From Paraburkholderia lacunae (GTDB lineage Bacteria > Pseudomonadota > Gammaproteobacteria > Burkholderiales > Burkholderiaceae), in contig NZ_QHKS01000012.1 of NCBI RefSeq assembly GCF_003353175.1, positions 62,001-126,000 on the forward strand: a stretch of DNA of 64,000 nt, given 5' to 3'. Shown in pieces: positions 1 to 7,186 of this stretch; the stretch's first letter is position 1, and every line of letters begins with the position of its first letter. Made by a program: the position numbers and the translations under genes. The notes below the pieces were generated by a model. That model saw only the letters and a program-made list of their open reading frames with translations, was not told where the DNA came from and made no database searches.

Positions 1-224
1 ACGCCTTCAAAAGCCGGCGCGCAATTGATGTGGTATTCGCTGTTCACCAGCCAATGCACATCGAACACGACGATCGTATCGACGCCAAGTTCGCGGCAAC
101 GCCGGCCGATTTCATGGTGGCCGTCGATAGCGGGCTGACGGCAGCCTTTATGCGGACCGTCGAGTTCTGACAGATACAACGACGGGACGTGAGTCACCTT
201 TGCTGCCAATGCGAGTTTGCCCAT
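1..224 (-). CDS. hpaD: 3,4-dihydroxyphenylacetate 2,3-dioxygenase (N-terminal part, cut by window edge)
   Basis: The first 74 residues are readable (MGKLALAAKVTHVPSLYLSE at the start). They match the class III extradiol dioxygenase HpaD, which opens the homoprotocatechuate ring using a mononuclear metal. The THVPS stretch is the N-terminal region that carries a metal-ligand histidine in this family. The start is the ATG at 222-224, with AAAGGAGA about 6 nt upstream. It lies downstream of hpaE, hpaG2 and hpaG1 on the same strand, as expected for an hpa operon. The rest of the gene is outside the window. Confidence 0.9.
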   Translation of the reverse strand, partial: MGKLALAAKVTHVPSLYLSELDGPHKGCRQPAIDGHHEIGRRCRELGVDTIVVFDVHWLVNSEYHINCAPAFEG

Positions 225-237
225 CGCGGTCTCCTTT

Positions 238-331
238 GTCGACCAGAGTTGGCGCTTTAGCGCTTACTCTGGTCCCATGCAAAGCCGTCGACCAGAGTTG
301 GCGCTTTAGCGCTTACTCTGGTCCCATGCAA
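238..331. repeat. tandem pair of REP-like units between hpaE and hpaD
   Basis: Two nearly identical units of about 47 bp lie head to tail. Each starts GTCGACCAGAGTTGGCGC and ends ACTCTGGTCCCATGCAA. Inside each unit CCAGAGT pairs with ACTCTGG and GCGC pairs with GCGC, so the unit can fold into a REP-like hairpin. The pair fills most of the 153-bp gap between the hpaE stop and the hpaD start. Other copies are at 1858-1904 and 63713-63846. Confidence 0.9.
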
Positions 332-377
332 CTTGTTGCTTGTTCCGCGCGAGGCCCGATGCACTCGCGCATCAACC

Positions 378-1841
378 TCATACGCCCCAGCGCGGAATGT
401 GATGCGAGCCGAGCGACACGCACACGTTCTTCGGTTCGAGGAACACCTCGTAGCTCCATGTGCCGCCTTCCCGGCTCACGCCCGATGCCTTGGTGCCGCC
501 GAACGGCTGGCGCAAATCGCGTACGTTCTGGCTGTTGACGAAGCACATGCCCGCTTCGACGGCCGCCGCGACGCGATGTGCACGGCCGCTGTTTTCGGTC
601 CAGATGTAGCTCGACAGGCCGTATGCAATGTCGTTGGCGAGCTTGATCGCGTCGGCTTCGTCGTCGAAAGGAATCAGGCAGGCGACCGGGCCGAAAATTT
701 CTTCCTGCGCGATCCGCATGCGGTTGTCGACATCGACGAACACCGTGGGCTGGACGAAATTGCCTTTGCGCATCGCATCAGGCAGTTCGGGCGAGTCGAG
801 TCCGCCGCATGCGAGCGTCGCGCCTTCCTGCGGGCCGAGTTCGATATAGCTGCGCACTTTCGCCAGATGCCCCTGGCTGATCATCGGGCCGACGATCGTG
901 CTGTCGGCCAGCGGATCGCCAACGGTCAAACGCTTCGCGCGTTCGATGAACCGTTCGGCAAAGCGCGCGTAAATCGAGCGCTGGACGAGAATTCGCGAGC
1001 CTGCCGTGCAGCGTTCGCCGTTGTTCGAGAAGATCATGAACACCGCGGCGTCGAGTGCGCGTTCGAAATCGGCGTCGTCGAAGATGACGAACGGCGACTT
1101 GCCGCCGAGCTCCATCGAGAATTTCTTCAGACCCGCGGTTTGCACGATGCGGTTGCCGGTCGCCGTCGATCCGGTGAACGACACCGCATGCACGTCCGGA
1201 TGCGCCACCAGCGGTTCGCCGGTTTCCTTGCCGAAGCCGTGGACGACGTTCAGCACGCCCGCCGGAATGCCGGCTTCGAGCGCGAGATTGCCGAGCATCG
1301 ACGCGGTGAGCGGCGACAGCTCGCTCATCTTCAGCACAGCGGTATTGCCGAACGCGAGGCAGGGCGCGACTTTCCACGTCGCCGTCATGAACGGCACATT
1401 CCACGGCGAAATCAACGCGCACACGCCGACTGGGTGAAACAGCGTGTAGTTCAGATGCGTATCGGTGGGGTACGTATGGCCGTCGACGCGCGTGCACATC
1501 TCCGCGAAATAGGTGAAGTTGTCGGCGGCGCGCGGCACGAGTTGCTTGCGCGTTTGCGAGATCGTCTGGCCGGTGTCCTTCGTTTCGGTCTCGGAGATTT
1601 CCGGCACGTTCTTCGCGATCAACTCGCCGAGTTTGCGAATCAGTTTCGCGCGTTCCGTAGCGGGTTTGCCGGCCCATACCGGAAACGCTTCTTTGGCCGC
1701 GCGCACGGCGGCGTCGACTTCCCGCGCGGTGCCGCGCGCGACTTCGGCAAGCACGTCCTGGGTCGCCGGATTGACGGTTTCGAAGTAGTCGCTAGCGGCA
1801 CTCGACTTGCCGTTGATCAGATGCTCGATTCGCATTGCCAT
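378..1841 (-). CDS. hpaE: 5-carboxymethyl-2-hydroxymuconate semialdehyde dehydrogenase
   Basis: This 487-residue NAD-dependent aldehyde dehydrogenase has full family length. It oxidises the ring-cleavage product of HpaD (5-carboxymethyl-2-hydroxymuconic semialdehyde) to the diacid. The general base is E244 in MELGGK and the nucleophile is C278 in NNGERCTAGSR. The reading frame is open to 1883, but the ATG at 1839-1841 is preferred. It has AAAGGA just upstream, and the longer version would translate into the repeat at 1858-1904. It sits between hpaG2 and hpaD in the same orientation, and the encoded protein is cytoplasmic. Confidence 0.95.
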   Translation of the reverse strand: MAMRIEHLINGKSSAASDYFETVNPATQDVLAEVARGTAREVDAAVRAAKEAFPVWAGKPATERAKLIRKLGELIAKNVPEISETETKDTGQTISQTRKQLVPRAADNFTYFAEMCTRVDGHTYPTDTHLNYTLFHPVGVCALISPWNVPFMTATWKVAPCLAFGNTAVLKMSELSPLTASMLGNLALEAGIPAGVLNVVHGFGKETGEPLVAHPDVHAVSFTGSTATGNRIVQTAGLKKFSMELGGKSPFVIFDDADFERALDAAVFMIFSNNGERCTAGSRILVQRSIYARFAERFIERAKRLTVGDPLADSTIVGPMISQGHLAKVRSYIELGPQEGATLACGGLDSPELPDAMRKGNFVQPTVFVDVDNRMRIAQEEIFGPVACLIPFDDEADAIKLANDIAYGLSSYIWTENSGRAHRVAAAVEAGMCFVNSQNVRDLRQPFGGTKASGVSREGGTWSYEVFLEPKNVCVSLGSHHIPRWGV

Positions 1842-1857
1842 GTCCTTTCTCTTTTCT

Positions 1858-1904
1858 GTCGACCGGAGTTGGCGCTTTAGCACTTACTCTGGTCCCATGC
1901 AAAG
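1858..1904. repeat. single REP-like unit between hpaG2 and hpaE
   Basis: One copy of the 47-bp unit seen at 238-331, with two visible changes: GACCGGAGTT instead of GACCAGAGTT, and TTTAGCACTT instead of TTTAGCGCTT. It ends GTCCCATGCAAAG. It occupies nearly all of the space between the hpaG2 stop (1912) and the hpaE ribosome binding site. Confidence 0.88.
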
Positions 1905-1911
1905 CTGCCGA

Positions 1912-2670
1912 TCACGCGCGGCCAAAATCCGCGTCCGATGCAATCGTGTTGACGAGACGGCCAAGGCCGTCGATTTCGCAGACCACCTCGTCGCCCGCAT
2001 TGACGTTGACGATGCCTTCCGGCGTGCCGGTCAGGATCACGTCGCCGGGCGCGAGCGTCATGAAGCCGCTCAGGTACTCGATCAACGCGGGGATATCGGT
2101 GACCAGATCGCGGGTGTTGCCGTGCTGCTGCCGCGTGCCGTTCACATAGGTGCGCAATTCGAGTTGCGTGACGTCTTCGATATCGTCCGCATCGACGAAC
2201 CATGGGCCGAGCACCGTGCCGCCGTCGCGATTCTTCACGCGCAGGTTGGGGCGGTAGTAGTTTTCCAGGTAGTCGCGGATCGCGTAGTCGTTTGCGATCA
2301 TGTAGCCGGCCACATGCTGCATGGCGTTTTCGTGCTTGACGTTGCGCGCGGTTTGTCCGATCACGACCGCCAGCTCGCACTCGTAGTGCATGAAGCTGAC
2401 GTCCGCGGGGCGGCGCGTCACGCCGCGATGGCCGATCACCGTGCCGGGGCCCTTGAGAAAAACGAGTGGCTCTTCCTGCCTGGTGAATTGCAGTTCCTTC
2501 GCATGCTCGGCGTAGTTCAGGCCGAGCGCGAAGATCGTGCCGACCTCGATCGGCGCGAGCCACACGACTTCATCCTCGCGACGCACACGGCCGTCGGCGA
2601 GGCGCACGCCGTTCGGGTCCGGCGAGGCTTCGTGAATCGCGCCTGCATACGCAACACGGCCGCGCATCAT
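1912..2670 (-). CDS. hpaG2: HpaG C-terminal-type subunit: 2-hydroxyhepta-2,4-diene-1,7-dioate isomerase
   Basis: This 252-residue fumarylacetoacetate-hydrolase-fold protein has the family landmarks IFALGLNYAEHAKE, KGPGTVIGH and HYECELAVVIG. The last supplies acidic metal ligands, followed by GYMIANDYAIRDY and LTGTPEGI. In the HPA meta pathway it acts after HpaE as the isomerase/decarboxylase partner. E. coli has one fused HpaG, whereas here the halves are separate genes. The ATG at 2668-2670 has GGAG upstream, and its ATGATG contains the TGA stop of hpaG1, so the two are probably translationally coupled. Confidence 0.92.
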   Translation of the reverse strand: MMRGRVAYAGAIHEASPDPNGVRLADGRVRREDEVVWLAPIEVGTIFALGLNYAEHAKELQFTRQEEPLVFLKGPGTVIGHRGVTRRPADVSFMHYECELAVVIGQTARNVKHENAMQHVAGYMIANDYAIRDYLENYYRPNLRVKNRDGGTVLGPWFVDADDIEDVTQLELRTYVNGTRQQHGNTRDLVTDIPALIEYLSGFMTLAPGDVILTGTPEGIVNVNAGDEVVCEIDGLGRLVNTIASDADFGRA

Positions 2671-3452
2671 GGCTGTTCTCCGTCGTGTTCTTGGTCTTGT
2701 ACTTGTGCGCCGGCGAAGGACACTTCGAGCGGCGGCAGGCCGCCTATCGATAAAGTGGCGGTGTCGCCGGCATGCGCGACCGGCGAACCGTGCGGCACGC
2801 CGAGCGTGATGACGTCGCCGGCGCAAAGCGTCATGAAGTCGGTGACGTCCGCGATCAATTGCGCCACGTTGCGCACCGACGATGCAGTGCTGGCGATGAA
2901 GGCCTCGCGTCCGTCGAGCAGAACCTCGATGGTCAGATCGTCCGGTGCCGGAACATGGCGCGCCGCAACTGCGGCCGGCCCGATTACGCAAAAACCGTCG
3001 CATGCCCTGAAGCGTACCGACGGCCGGTAAACGCTCGCATGCGGCACGCTCAGGTCGGCGACCAGCGTATAGCCGGCGATGTAGTCGAACGCGCGATCCG
3101 CGCTAACCCGTGTTGCAGTGCGGCCGATCACGATACCCAACGATGCGCCGACCTCCACGCCCAACGCGTCGTCGGGCACGACGACGCGCGCGCGATGACC
3201 GGCGAGCGTATTGCGGGGCTTCAGATACAGCACCGGCGCCTTCGGCGGAGCTTGATAGGGCGGGGCATGCATGGCGTCGCCTAGCGCGTTCAATGCGGCC
3301 CGGTCGTTGAGCAAGGTGCCGTAGACAGCGCCTGAAACCGGCGCCCGGCAGGCCATGCCGCGCGCCAGCAACGCGGCAGCGGTGCGGGCATCCACGTCGC
3401 GAGGCAGCGCGTCGCCTTCGGGATGAAGCAGATGATCGGCGAGTGCAAACAT
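2667..3452 (-). CDS. hpaG1: HpaG N-terminal-type subunit: homoprotocatechuate pathway decarboxylase/isomerase
   Basis: This 261-residue FAH-fold protein has APPKAPVLYLKPRNTL, EVGASLGIVIGRTA, IAGYTLVADLSVPH and TLGVPHGSP, typical of the HpaG N-terminal subunit that decarboxylates 5-oxopent-3-ene-1,2,5-tricarboxylate. An N-terminal stretch of about 35 residues precedes the usual start of the family (VYGTLLNDRAALNAL). The stop overlaps the hpaG2 start. It is the first gene of the minus-strand operon and begins 25 bp from the palindrome at 3478-3493, facing hpaR. Confidence 0.9.
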   Translation of the reverse strand: MFALADHLLHPEGDALPRDVDARTAAALLARGMACRAPVSGAVYGTLLNDRAALNALGDAMHAPPYQAPPKAPVLYLKPRNTLAGHRARVVVPDDALGVEVGASLGIVIGRTATRVSADRAFDYIAGYTLVADLSVPHASVYRPSVRFRACDGFCVIGPAAVAARHVPAPDDLTIEVLLDGREAFIASTASSVRNVAQLIADVTDFMTLCAGDVITLGVPHGSPVAHAGDTATLSIGGLPPLEVSFAGAQVQDQEHDGEQP

Positions 3453-3477
3453 AAAAGCAGTTGTCTCCCGAAGAAAA

Positions 3478-3493
3478 TACTAACATGTTAGTA
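3478..3493. promoter_or_regulatory. 16-bp palindromic operator candidate between hpaG1 and hpaR
   Basis: TACTAACATGTTAGTA is a perfect 16-bp palindrome in the 135-bp divergent gap. MarR-family dimers such as HpaR bind palindromes of about this size and commonly repress both their own gene and the divergent operon. HpaR binding here is inferred from position. Confidence 0.7.
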
Positions 3494-3587
3494 GTATTGC
3501 GCTTGATATCATCCCCGGTCAATAGCCTGTCGGCTGATCGCGGGTTTTCCCTTAAGTTTTGACCGCTGCTTTTACCTATCTTCCGCC

Positions 3588-4043
3588 ATGTCCGCTTCCG
3601 CTACGACCCGAGTGCTGCACCGCAATCTGCCGATGCTGCTGCTGCGCGCCAGAGAAAAAATGATGGAGCGTTTTCGCCCGTTGATTACCGCGCACGGACT
3701 GACCGAACAGCAATGGCGCGTGATTCGCGCGCTCAACGAGCACGGCCCGATGGAGCCGCGCCACATCTCCGACATCTGCACGATTTCGAGCCCGAGCATG
3801 GCCGGCGTGCTTGCGCGCATGGAGAGCATGGAACTGGTGACGAAGGAGCGTTTCGTGGAAGACCAGCGCCGCGTGCTGGTGTCGCTGACGCCGACGAGCG
3901 AGGAACTGGTGCGGGTGATCTCGAAGGATCTCGAGGCGCACTACCGCGAGTTGGAGCGCAAGGTCGGGCCGGAAATCGTCGAACGCGTGTATCACGCTGT
4001 GGACGATCTGCTTGCGGGACTCGAAGAGGAAGACGGCGAGTGA
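3588..4043 (+). CDS. hpaR: MarR-family regulator of the homoprotocatechuate operon
   Basis: This 151-residue winged-helix regulator has the family shape. A dimerisation helix (VLHRNLPMLLLRAREKMM) is followed by an HTH with recognition region ISDICTISSPSMAGVL, a wing (KERFVEDQRRVLVSLT) and a C-terminal dimer helix. HpaR proteins repress the hpa meta-cleavage genes until a 4-hydroxyphenylacetate-type effector is present. Its position divergent to hpaG1 fits. The downstream gene starts inside its stop codon. Confidence 0.92.
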   Translation: MSASATTRVLHRNLPMLLLRAREKMMERFRPLITAHGLTEQQWRVIRALNEHGPMEPRHISDICTISSPSMAGVLARMESMELVTKERFVEDQRRVLVSLTPTSEELVRVISKDLEAHYRELERKVGPEIVERVYHAVDDLLAGLEEEDGE

Positions 4044-4696
4044 GTGGTTCATCCGGCCGCCTGCCCTGGCTCAGGCGCGCGTTTGCGCCGACCATGCACG
4101 CAGCCGTGCTGCGAAATCCCGTCTCGCAGTTCGCATCGGGGTGGCTGCTCAATCAGCAATGGAACAATCCGTACTTTGTCGCCGCGCCGTTTCGCGTGTT
4201 GGGTCTGAATCAGTCGGAGCCCGTGGTCAAGCAGGCAATCGAAACGTGCGGCGTGCGCTTGCCGCCTGCACAACCCACCTCGGACGACGCCTACGCGATG
4301 GCGTGCGAGCAGTTTGCACGCACGGCTGAAGGCAACAACGCGTATCGGGCGTTCATTGCGCTGTGGATTCTCTGGGCATCGCGTATGTCGGACGGTGTCG
4401 ATCTGGTGATCGACGTCGACCGGCTTGGGGCTTCGCGCGATTACGCGGCCGAGCTGCGTGCCGCGTTCCACGCGCGAAGCGGATTGTCGCCGGATTTCAG
4501 CGGCGCGCGCGACCTGGTCGAAGAGACAAGGCGAAGTGCGGGGCGCATGACCGGGATCGACGGCCGCTCGATGCGCGTCGTCCATTCGGACGCGCTGAAG
4601 TTCATGGCATCGCAAGGCGGATCGTCAGCGAGCTTCGCCGAACTGATTCGCAAAAAGATGGTGCTTGCGAACGAATTGACCGGGCAATGGCGTTGA
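4040..4696 (+). CDS. conserved-looking protein of unknown function, overlapping hpaR
   Basis: A 218-residue protein that I do not recognise. It starts at the GTG at 4040, whose GTGA overlaps the hpaR stop, so it is likely coupled to hpaR. The ATG at 4094 is an alternative start. It is predicted soluble, with no signal peptide. Visible stretches include SGWLLNQQWNNPYF, a helix-rich middle with ALWILWASRMSDGVDLVIDVD, and a basic C-terminus. Codon use is like its neighbours. Co-expression with the hpa regulator is inferred from overlap only. Confidence 0.75.
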   Translation: MSGSSGRLPWLRRAFAPTMHAAVLRNPVSQFASGWLLNQQWNNPYFVAAPFRVLGLNQSEPVVKQAIETCGVRLPPAQPTSDDAYAMACEQFARTAEGNNAYRAFIALWILWASRMSDGVDLVIDVDRLGASRDYAAELRAAFHARSGLSPDFSGARDLVEETRRSAGRMTGIDGRSMRVVHSDALKFMASQGGSSASFAELIRKKMVLANELTGQWR

Positions 4697-4874
4697 GTAC
4701 CGGCCAGCCATAGCCGGGTTTCGGCCGGGTGCAGACTGGCTTTCCTTTTTGTCAGGCAAACAATAGACGGGGAGAGATCAGGTCGCAGCAGAAACGGCAG
4801 TTTGTGATCGTCGTAGCTGGTTTTCATGTCTGTCGCGCCGACGGCGGAAGTGCTGTGCTACGTCACATCGCAGT

Positions 4875-4918
4875 CTAACCAGGCTAACCTTGCTAACCAG
4901 CCTATCATCGCCTACACT
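4875..4918 (+). promoter_or_regulatory. promoter with triple CTAACC repeats upstream of the toxin-antitoxin pair
   Basis: CTAACC occurs at 4875, 4884 and 4893, an exact 9-bp period. The last repeat overlaps a -35-like TTGCTA (4890-4895). A 17-bp spacer leads to a -10-like TACACT (4913-4918), 73 bp before the antitoxin ATG. Repeats over a -35 box suggest autorepression by the antitoxin, as is usual for toxin-antitoxin operons. The binding itself is inferred. The rest of the 295-bp gap (4697-4991) shows nothing else. Confidence 0.5.
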
Positions 4919-4991
4919 TGGGTGACGCGGCAGCATGCGTCCGTCCGGGTGGACGGCGCTGCGAGCCGCGTCAAGTCATGGAGGTCCAATT

Positions 4992-5921
4992 ATGTCGTCG
5001 ATCGACTTCGTCGAGGTTGCCCGAAAAGGGGATCTCCCCGTCGTCGCGATGGGGCATGTGAACGTACAGGAGGTGGTGGCCTCGGGGCCGCACCGCAGTG
5101 CCCGGTTGCGCGTCTTTTCGCGGCGAATCCACGGTCAGCCATCGTTCACTTTTTCGATGACGACGCTCGTTTTTACTCTCATGCGCCGACTCGCTCGTCC
5201 CGATTCGGAGTTTAGAAACATGCTGGTGCACTTGAGCGGCAGCTACCCGCGTGAAGTGCCTTTACTTTTCTTCAAGGCAAAAGATGGTTCCGAGGGCCAT
5301 GTCGAGCGCCTGCATTTCTACTCGTGGCACGAGCTTGAGCCGCACTGGAATGCAGCCTGCGATCATGCACTGTGGATCTCCGCCGAAGGGCATCACAGTG
5401 ACCTCCTAAAGCTCCTGGATTCCATTCGTCGCGATGAGCAAGCTGGTGACTGCGATGGCCCGCCTTCAGCGGATGCGCCGCTTGTGGCTGCGGCGAAAGG
5501 CGACGCTCATCAAGAGGCCATTTCGTTTCGCAATGAGCTTCTGTCCAGGAACTGGCCGGATGGGAAGCGCGTAGCGGAAATGGTCGGGGCAGGGTCACGA
5601 AGTAACCCGCACCAGTACGCAGCCCGTCAACGCTCGAACGGATCGCTGCTCGGAGTGTGGGTAGCTGCGGAACGGACCTACAGGCACCCAGACTTCCAGT
5701 TCGACGCCCACGGTGCGATACGCCCTGCGGTCGCCGATCTGCTGAAAGTCCTGCCTGGCGATGAAGAAGACCGGAACGGCTGGCGTCGTGCATTCTGGCT
5801 CTATTCGCCGCATGCGCTACTTTCTGGCGAAACGCCGGCGGATGTCTTTGGGCGTGATCCGCAGCGAGTCGTCGAAGCAGCCGGAGAGGAGTTCTTCGGA
5901 GATCCGGATGCACACTGGTGA
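4992..5921 (+). CDS. long Xre/MbcA/ParS-type antitoxin with an extra N-terminal domain
   Basis: A 309-residue protein. The C-terminal half looks like the ParS/MbcA toxin-binding family. An HTH-like part (KRVAEMVGAGSRSNPHQYA) is followed by LLGVWVAAERTYRHPDFQF, then VADLLKVLPGD and FWLYSPHALLSGETPADVFG. Typical members are about 120-160 residues. Here roughly the first 150 residues are an additional domain that I do not recognise, with aromatic-rich stretches such as RLHFYSWHELEPHW. The start is the ATG at 4992 with GGAGG 8 nt upstream. An upstream in-frame ATG at 4935 lacks that site. The stop overlaps the RES gene by 14 nt. The function as antitoxin comes from domain and context. Confidence 0.75.
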   Translation: MSSIDFVEVARKGDLPVVAMGHVNVQEVVASGPHRSARLRVFSRRIHGQPSFTFSMTTLVFTLMRRLARPDSEFRNMLVHLSGSYPREVPLLFFKAKDGSEGHVERLHFYSWHELEPHWNAACDHALWISAEGHHSDLLKLLDSIRRDEQAGDCDGPPSADAPLVAAAKGDAHQEAISFRNELLSRNWPDGKRVAEMVGAGSRSNPHQYAARQRSNGSLLGVWVAAERTYRHPDFQFDAHGAIRPAVADLLKVLPGDEEDRNGWRRAFWLYSPHALLSGETPADVFGRDPQRVVEAAGEEFFGDPDAHW

Positions 5922-6747
5922 GCACGATGTGCTGCATCGGATCGAACTCGGAACTGTCCCGGCCGGTACCTATTGGCACGTCTATCCGGCCGCGTTCGCT
6001 GCAACGTCTTCGAATCCCAATTCGAAGGCTCGCTTGGCTTGGCGGGACGGTTCCCATGGCATGTTCTACGGGGCAGACACGGCGGCAGCGGCGCTGTGGG
6101 AGACCGCGCTGCGGTTCGCCTCGGTGAGTAATGGCCGTGTCTACACCGACCAGAGGCATTTACAGAACTGGATTCTCGCCCGGCTAACGCTGAAAGTAGA
6201 CGTTCCCGTCATCGACTTGCGCCCGCCACACCGCCGCGCGGTCGTGGACGCGCATTCTGATCTGGACGCCATGTGGGATGTTGTACTCAAAACGCCGCAT
6301 CATGAAGAGACCCATGATGTTGCGGCTCGTCTGATGAGGCAGTTGGCGGATGCGGGGTACGACACGGGCACCGCATTGCGATGGCATTCTCGACAGGCTG
6401 GTACAGAAAGCGTCATTCTTTTTTCGAACCGCCGATGTTATCGGCCTGGTGGGCGCACGAGGCGTGCGACCTCTGCCGTCTCGACGAATCGGCCGGACAG
6501 GAGCAGATCCGCATCGCACTTTCATCGCAGGGACTTACCTGGAGTGGCACCCCGAAGGGTGCCGGCTTCGAATTGCCGCCTGACGACGTGCCTCAAGCGG
6601 ATAAGCAGCCTGTCGGCCACGAAGCAAAGTAACCAGAAAGTTCTTGAGCATCCCTTGCTCGCCGCAGTTCTGGAAGATCCAGACCATGGCCATCAGCGTT
6701 CGTTGCTTTCCATGGTCTGCGAAGTAGAGGTCACCACGCTTCAGTAG
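5908..6747 (+). CDS. RES-domain toxin (NAD+-degrading family), probably frameshifted near its C-terminus
   Basis: It starts at the ATG at 5908 inside the antitoxin gene, with GGAG upstream. Residues about 10-170 look like a RES domain: GTYWHVYPAAF, then ARLAWRDGSHGMFYGADTAA with ALWETALR, then LKVDVPVIDLR, and YDTGTALRWHSRQAGTES with VILF. RES toxins such as ParT and MbcT consume NAD+. After VILF, at a run of six T around 6417, the zero frame becomes arginine-rich and continues to 6747. The -1 frame reads as ordinary high-GC3 coding sequence (FEPPMLSAWWAHEACDLCRL) and stops at 6632. A one-base loss is likely, and the catalytic domain may still be complete. Confidence 0.7.
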   Translation: MHTGEHDVLHRIELGTVPAGTYWHVYPAAFAATSSNPNSKARLAWRDGSHGMFYGADTAAAALWETALRFASVSNGRVYTDQRHLQNWILARLTLKVDVPVIDLRPPHRRAVVDAHSDLDAMWDVVLKTPHHEETHDVAARLMRQLADAGYDTGTALRWHSRQAGTESVILFSNRRCYRPGGRTRRATSAVSTNRPDRSRSASHFHRRDLPGVAPRRVPASNCRLTTCLKRISSLSATKQSNQKVLEHPLLAAVLEDPDHGHQRSLLSMVCEVEVTTLQ

Positions 6748-7186
6748 TGTGATGCAGCCGCGAGCCCGCTCGTGTGTACCGGCCGCGGCGCCACTGGAGC
6801 ATTCCTTTCCGTGTCACGGTTCGTGCGATTGACCTACGCGAGCGCCACAGTGTGATGCACGCGCCGACCGCCAGCTCGGTCGCCCCCCCGATCGCCGACT
6901 CCCCGTAGCGCAACTGTGGCGCCAGTCGCCATTACTCCGGCGACCTACGGCGGCGCCCCACGCCGGACTTTCCAATACAGTGGCGACACAAAAAACAATA
7001 CAGTGAGGTGCGGTTTTATTGTGCTGTATCGGGAATATAGCCGGCGCCGTCGATACAGTTGGCAGGTCTTCATGGAGTCCGCCGATGCGCGGACCTCCGT
7101 CCATGTGCTGCGTGACGTAGCCTGATCTTTTTTGCTTCCGGCCCGGTGGTCATTCGTACTGGGCCTCCAGAGAACGAGGTAACCAG
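6748..7186. promoter_or_regulatory. 439-bp gap with a cluster of ATACAGT sites upstream of mmsA
   Basis: No gene is evident. AATACAGT occurs at 6974-6981 and 6997-7004, ATACAGT at 7053-7059, and the reverse form CTGTAT at 7024-7029. The copy at 6997 and the reverse copy form an interrupted palindrome. Such clusters are typical operator arrays. The regulator is unknown and none is encoded next to mmsA. A short coding-like segment on the minus strand around 6600-6790 is discussed in the findings. Confidence 0.4.

Noticed and set aside
333..1880. 515-residue plus-strand ORF antisense to hpaE
   Set aside because: A GC-skewed shadow of the dehydrogenase with no family likeness.
6405..6425. Programmed -1 frameshift as the sole explanation for the RES gene
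   Set aside because: Zero-frame codons are CTT TTT TCG, not an X XXY YYZ arrangement. A simple T deletion is at least as likely, so only the frame break is claimed.
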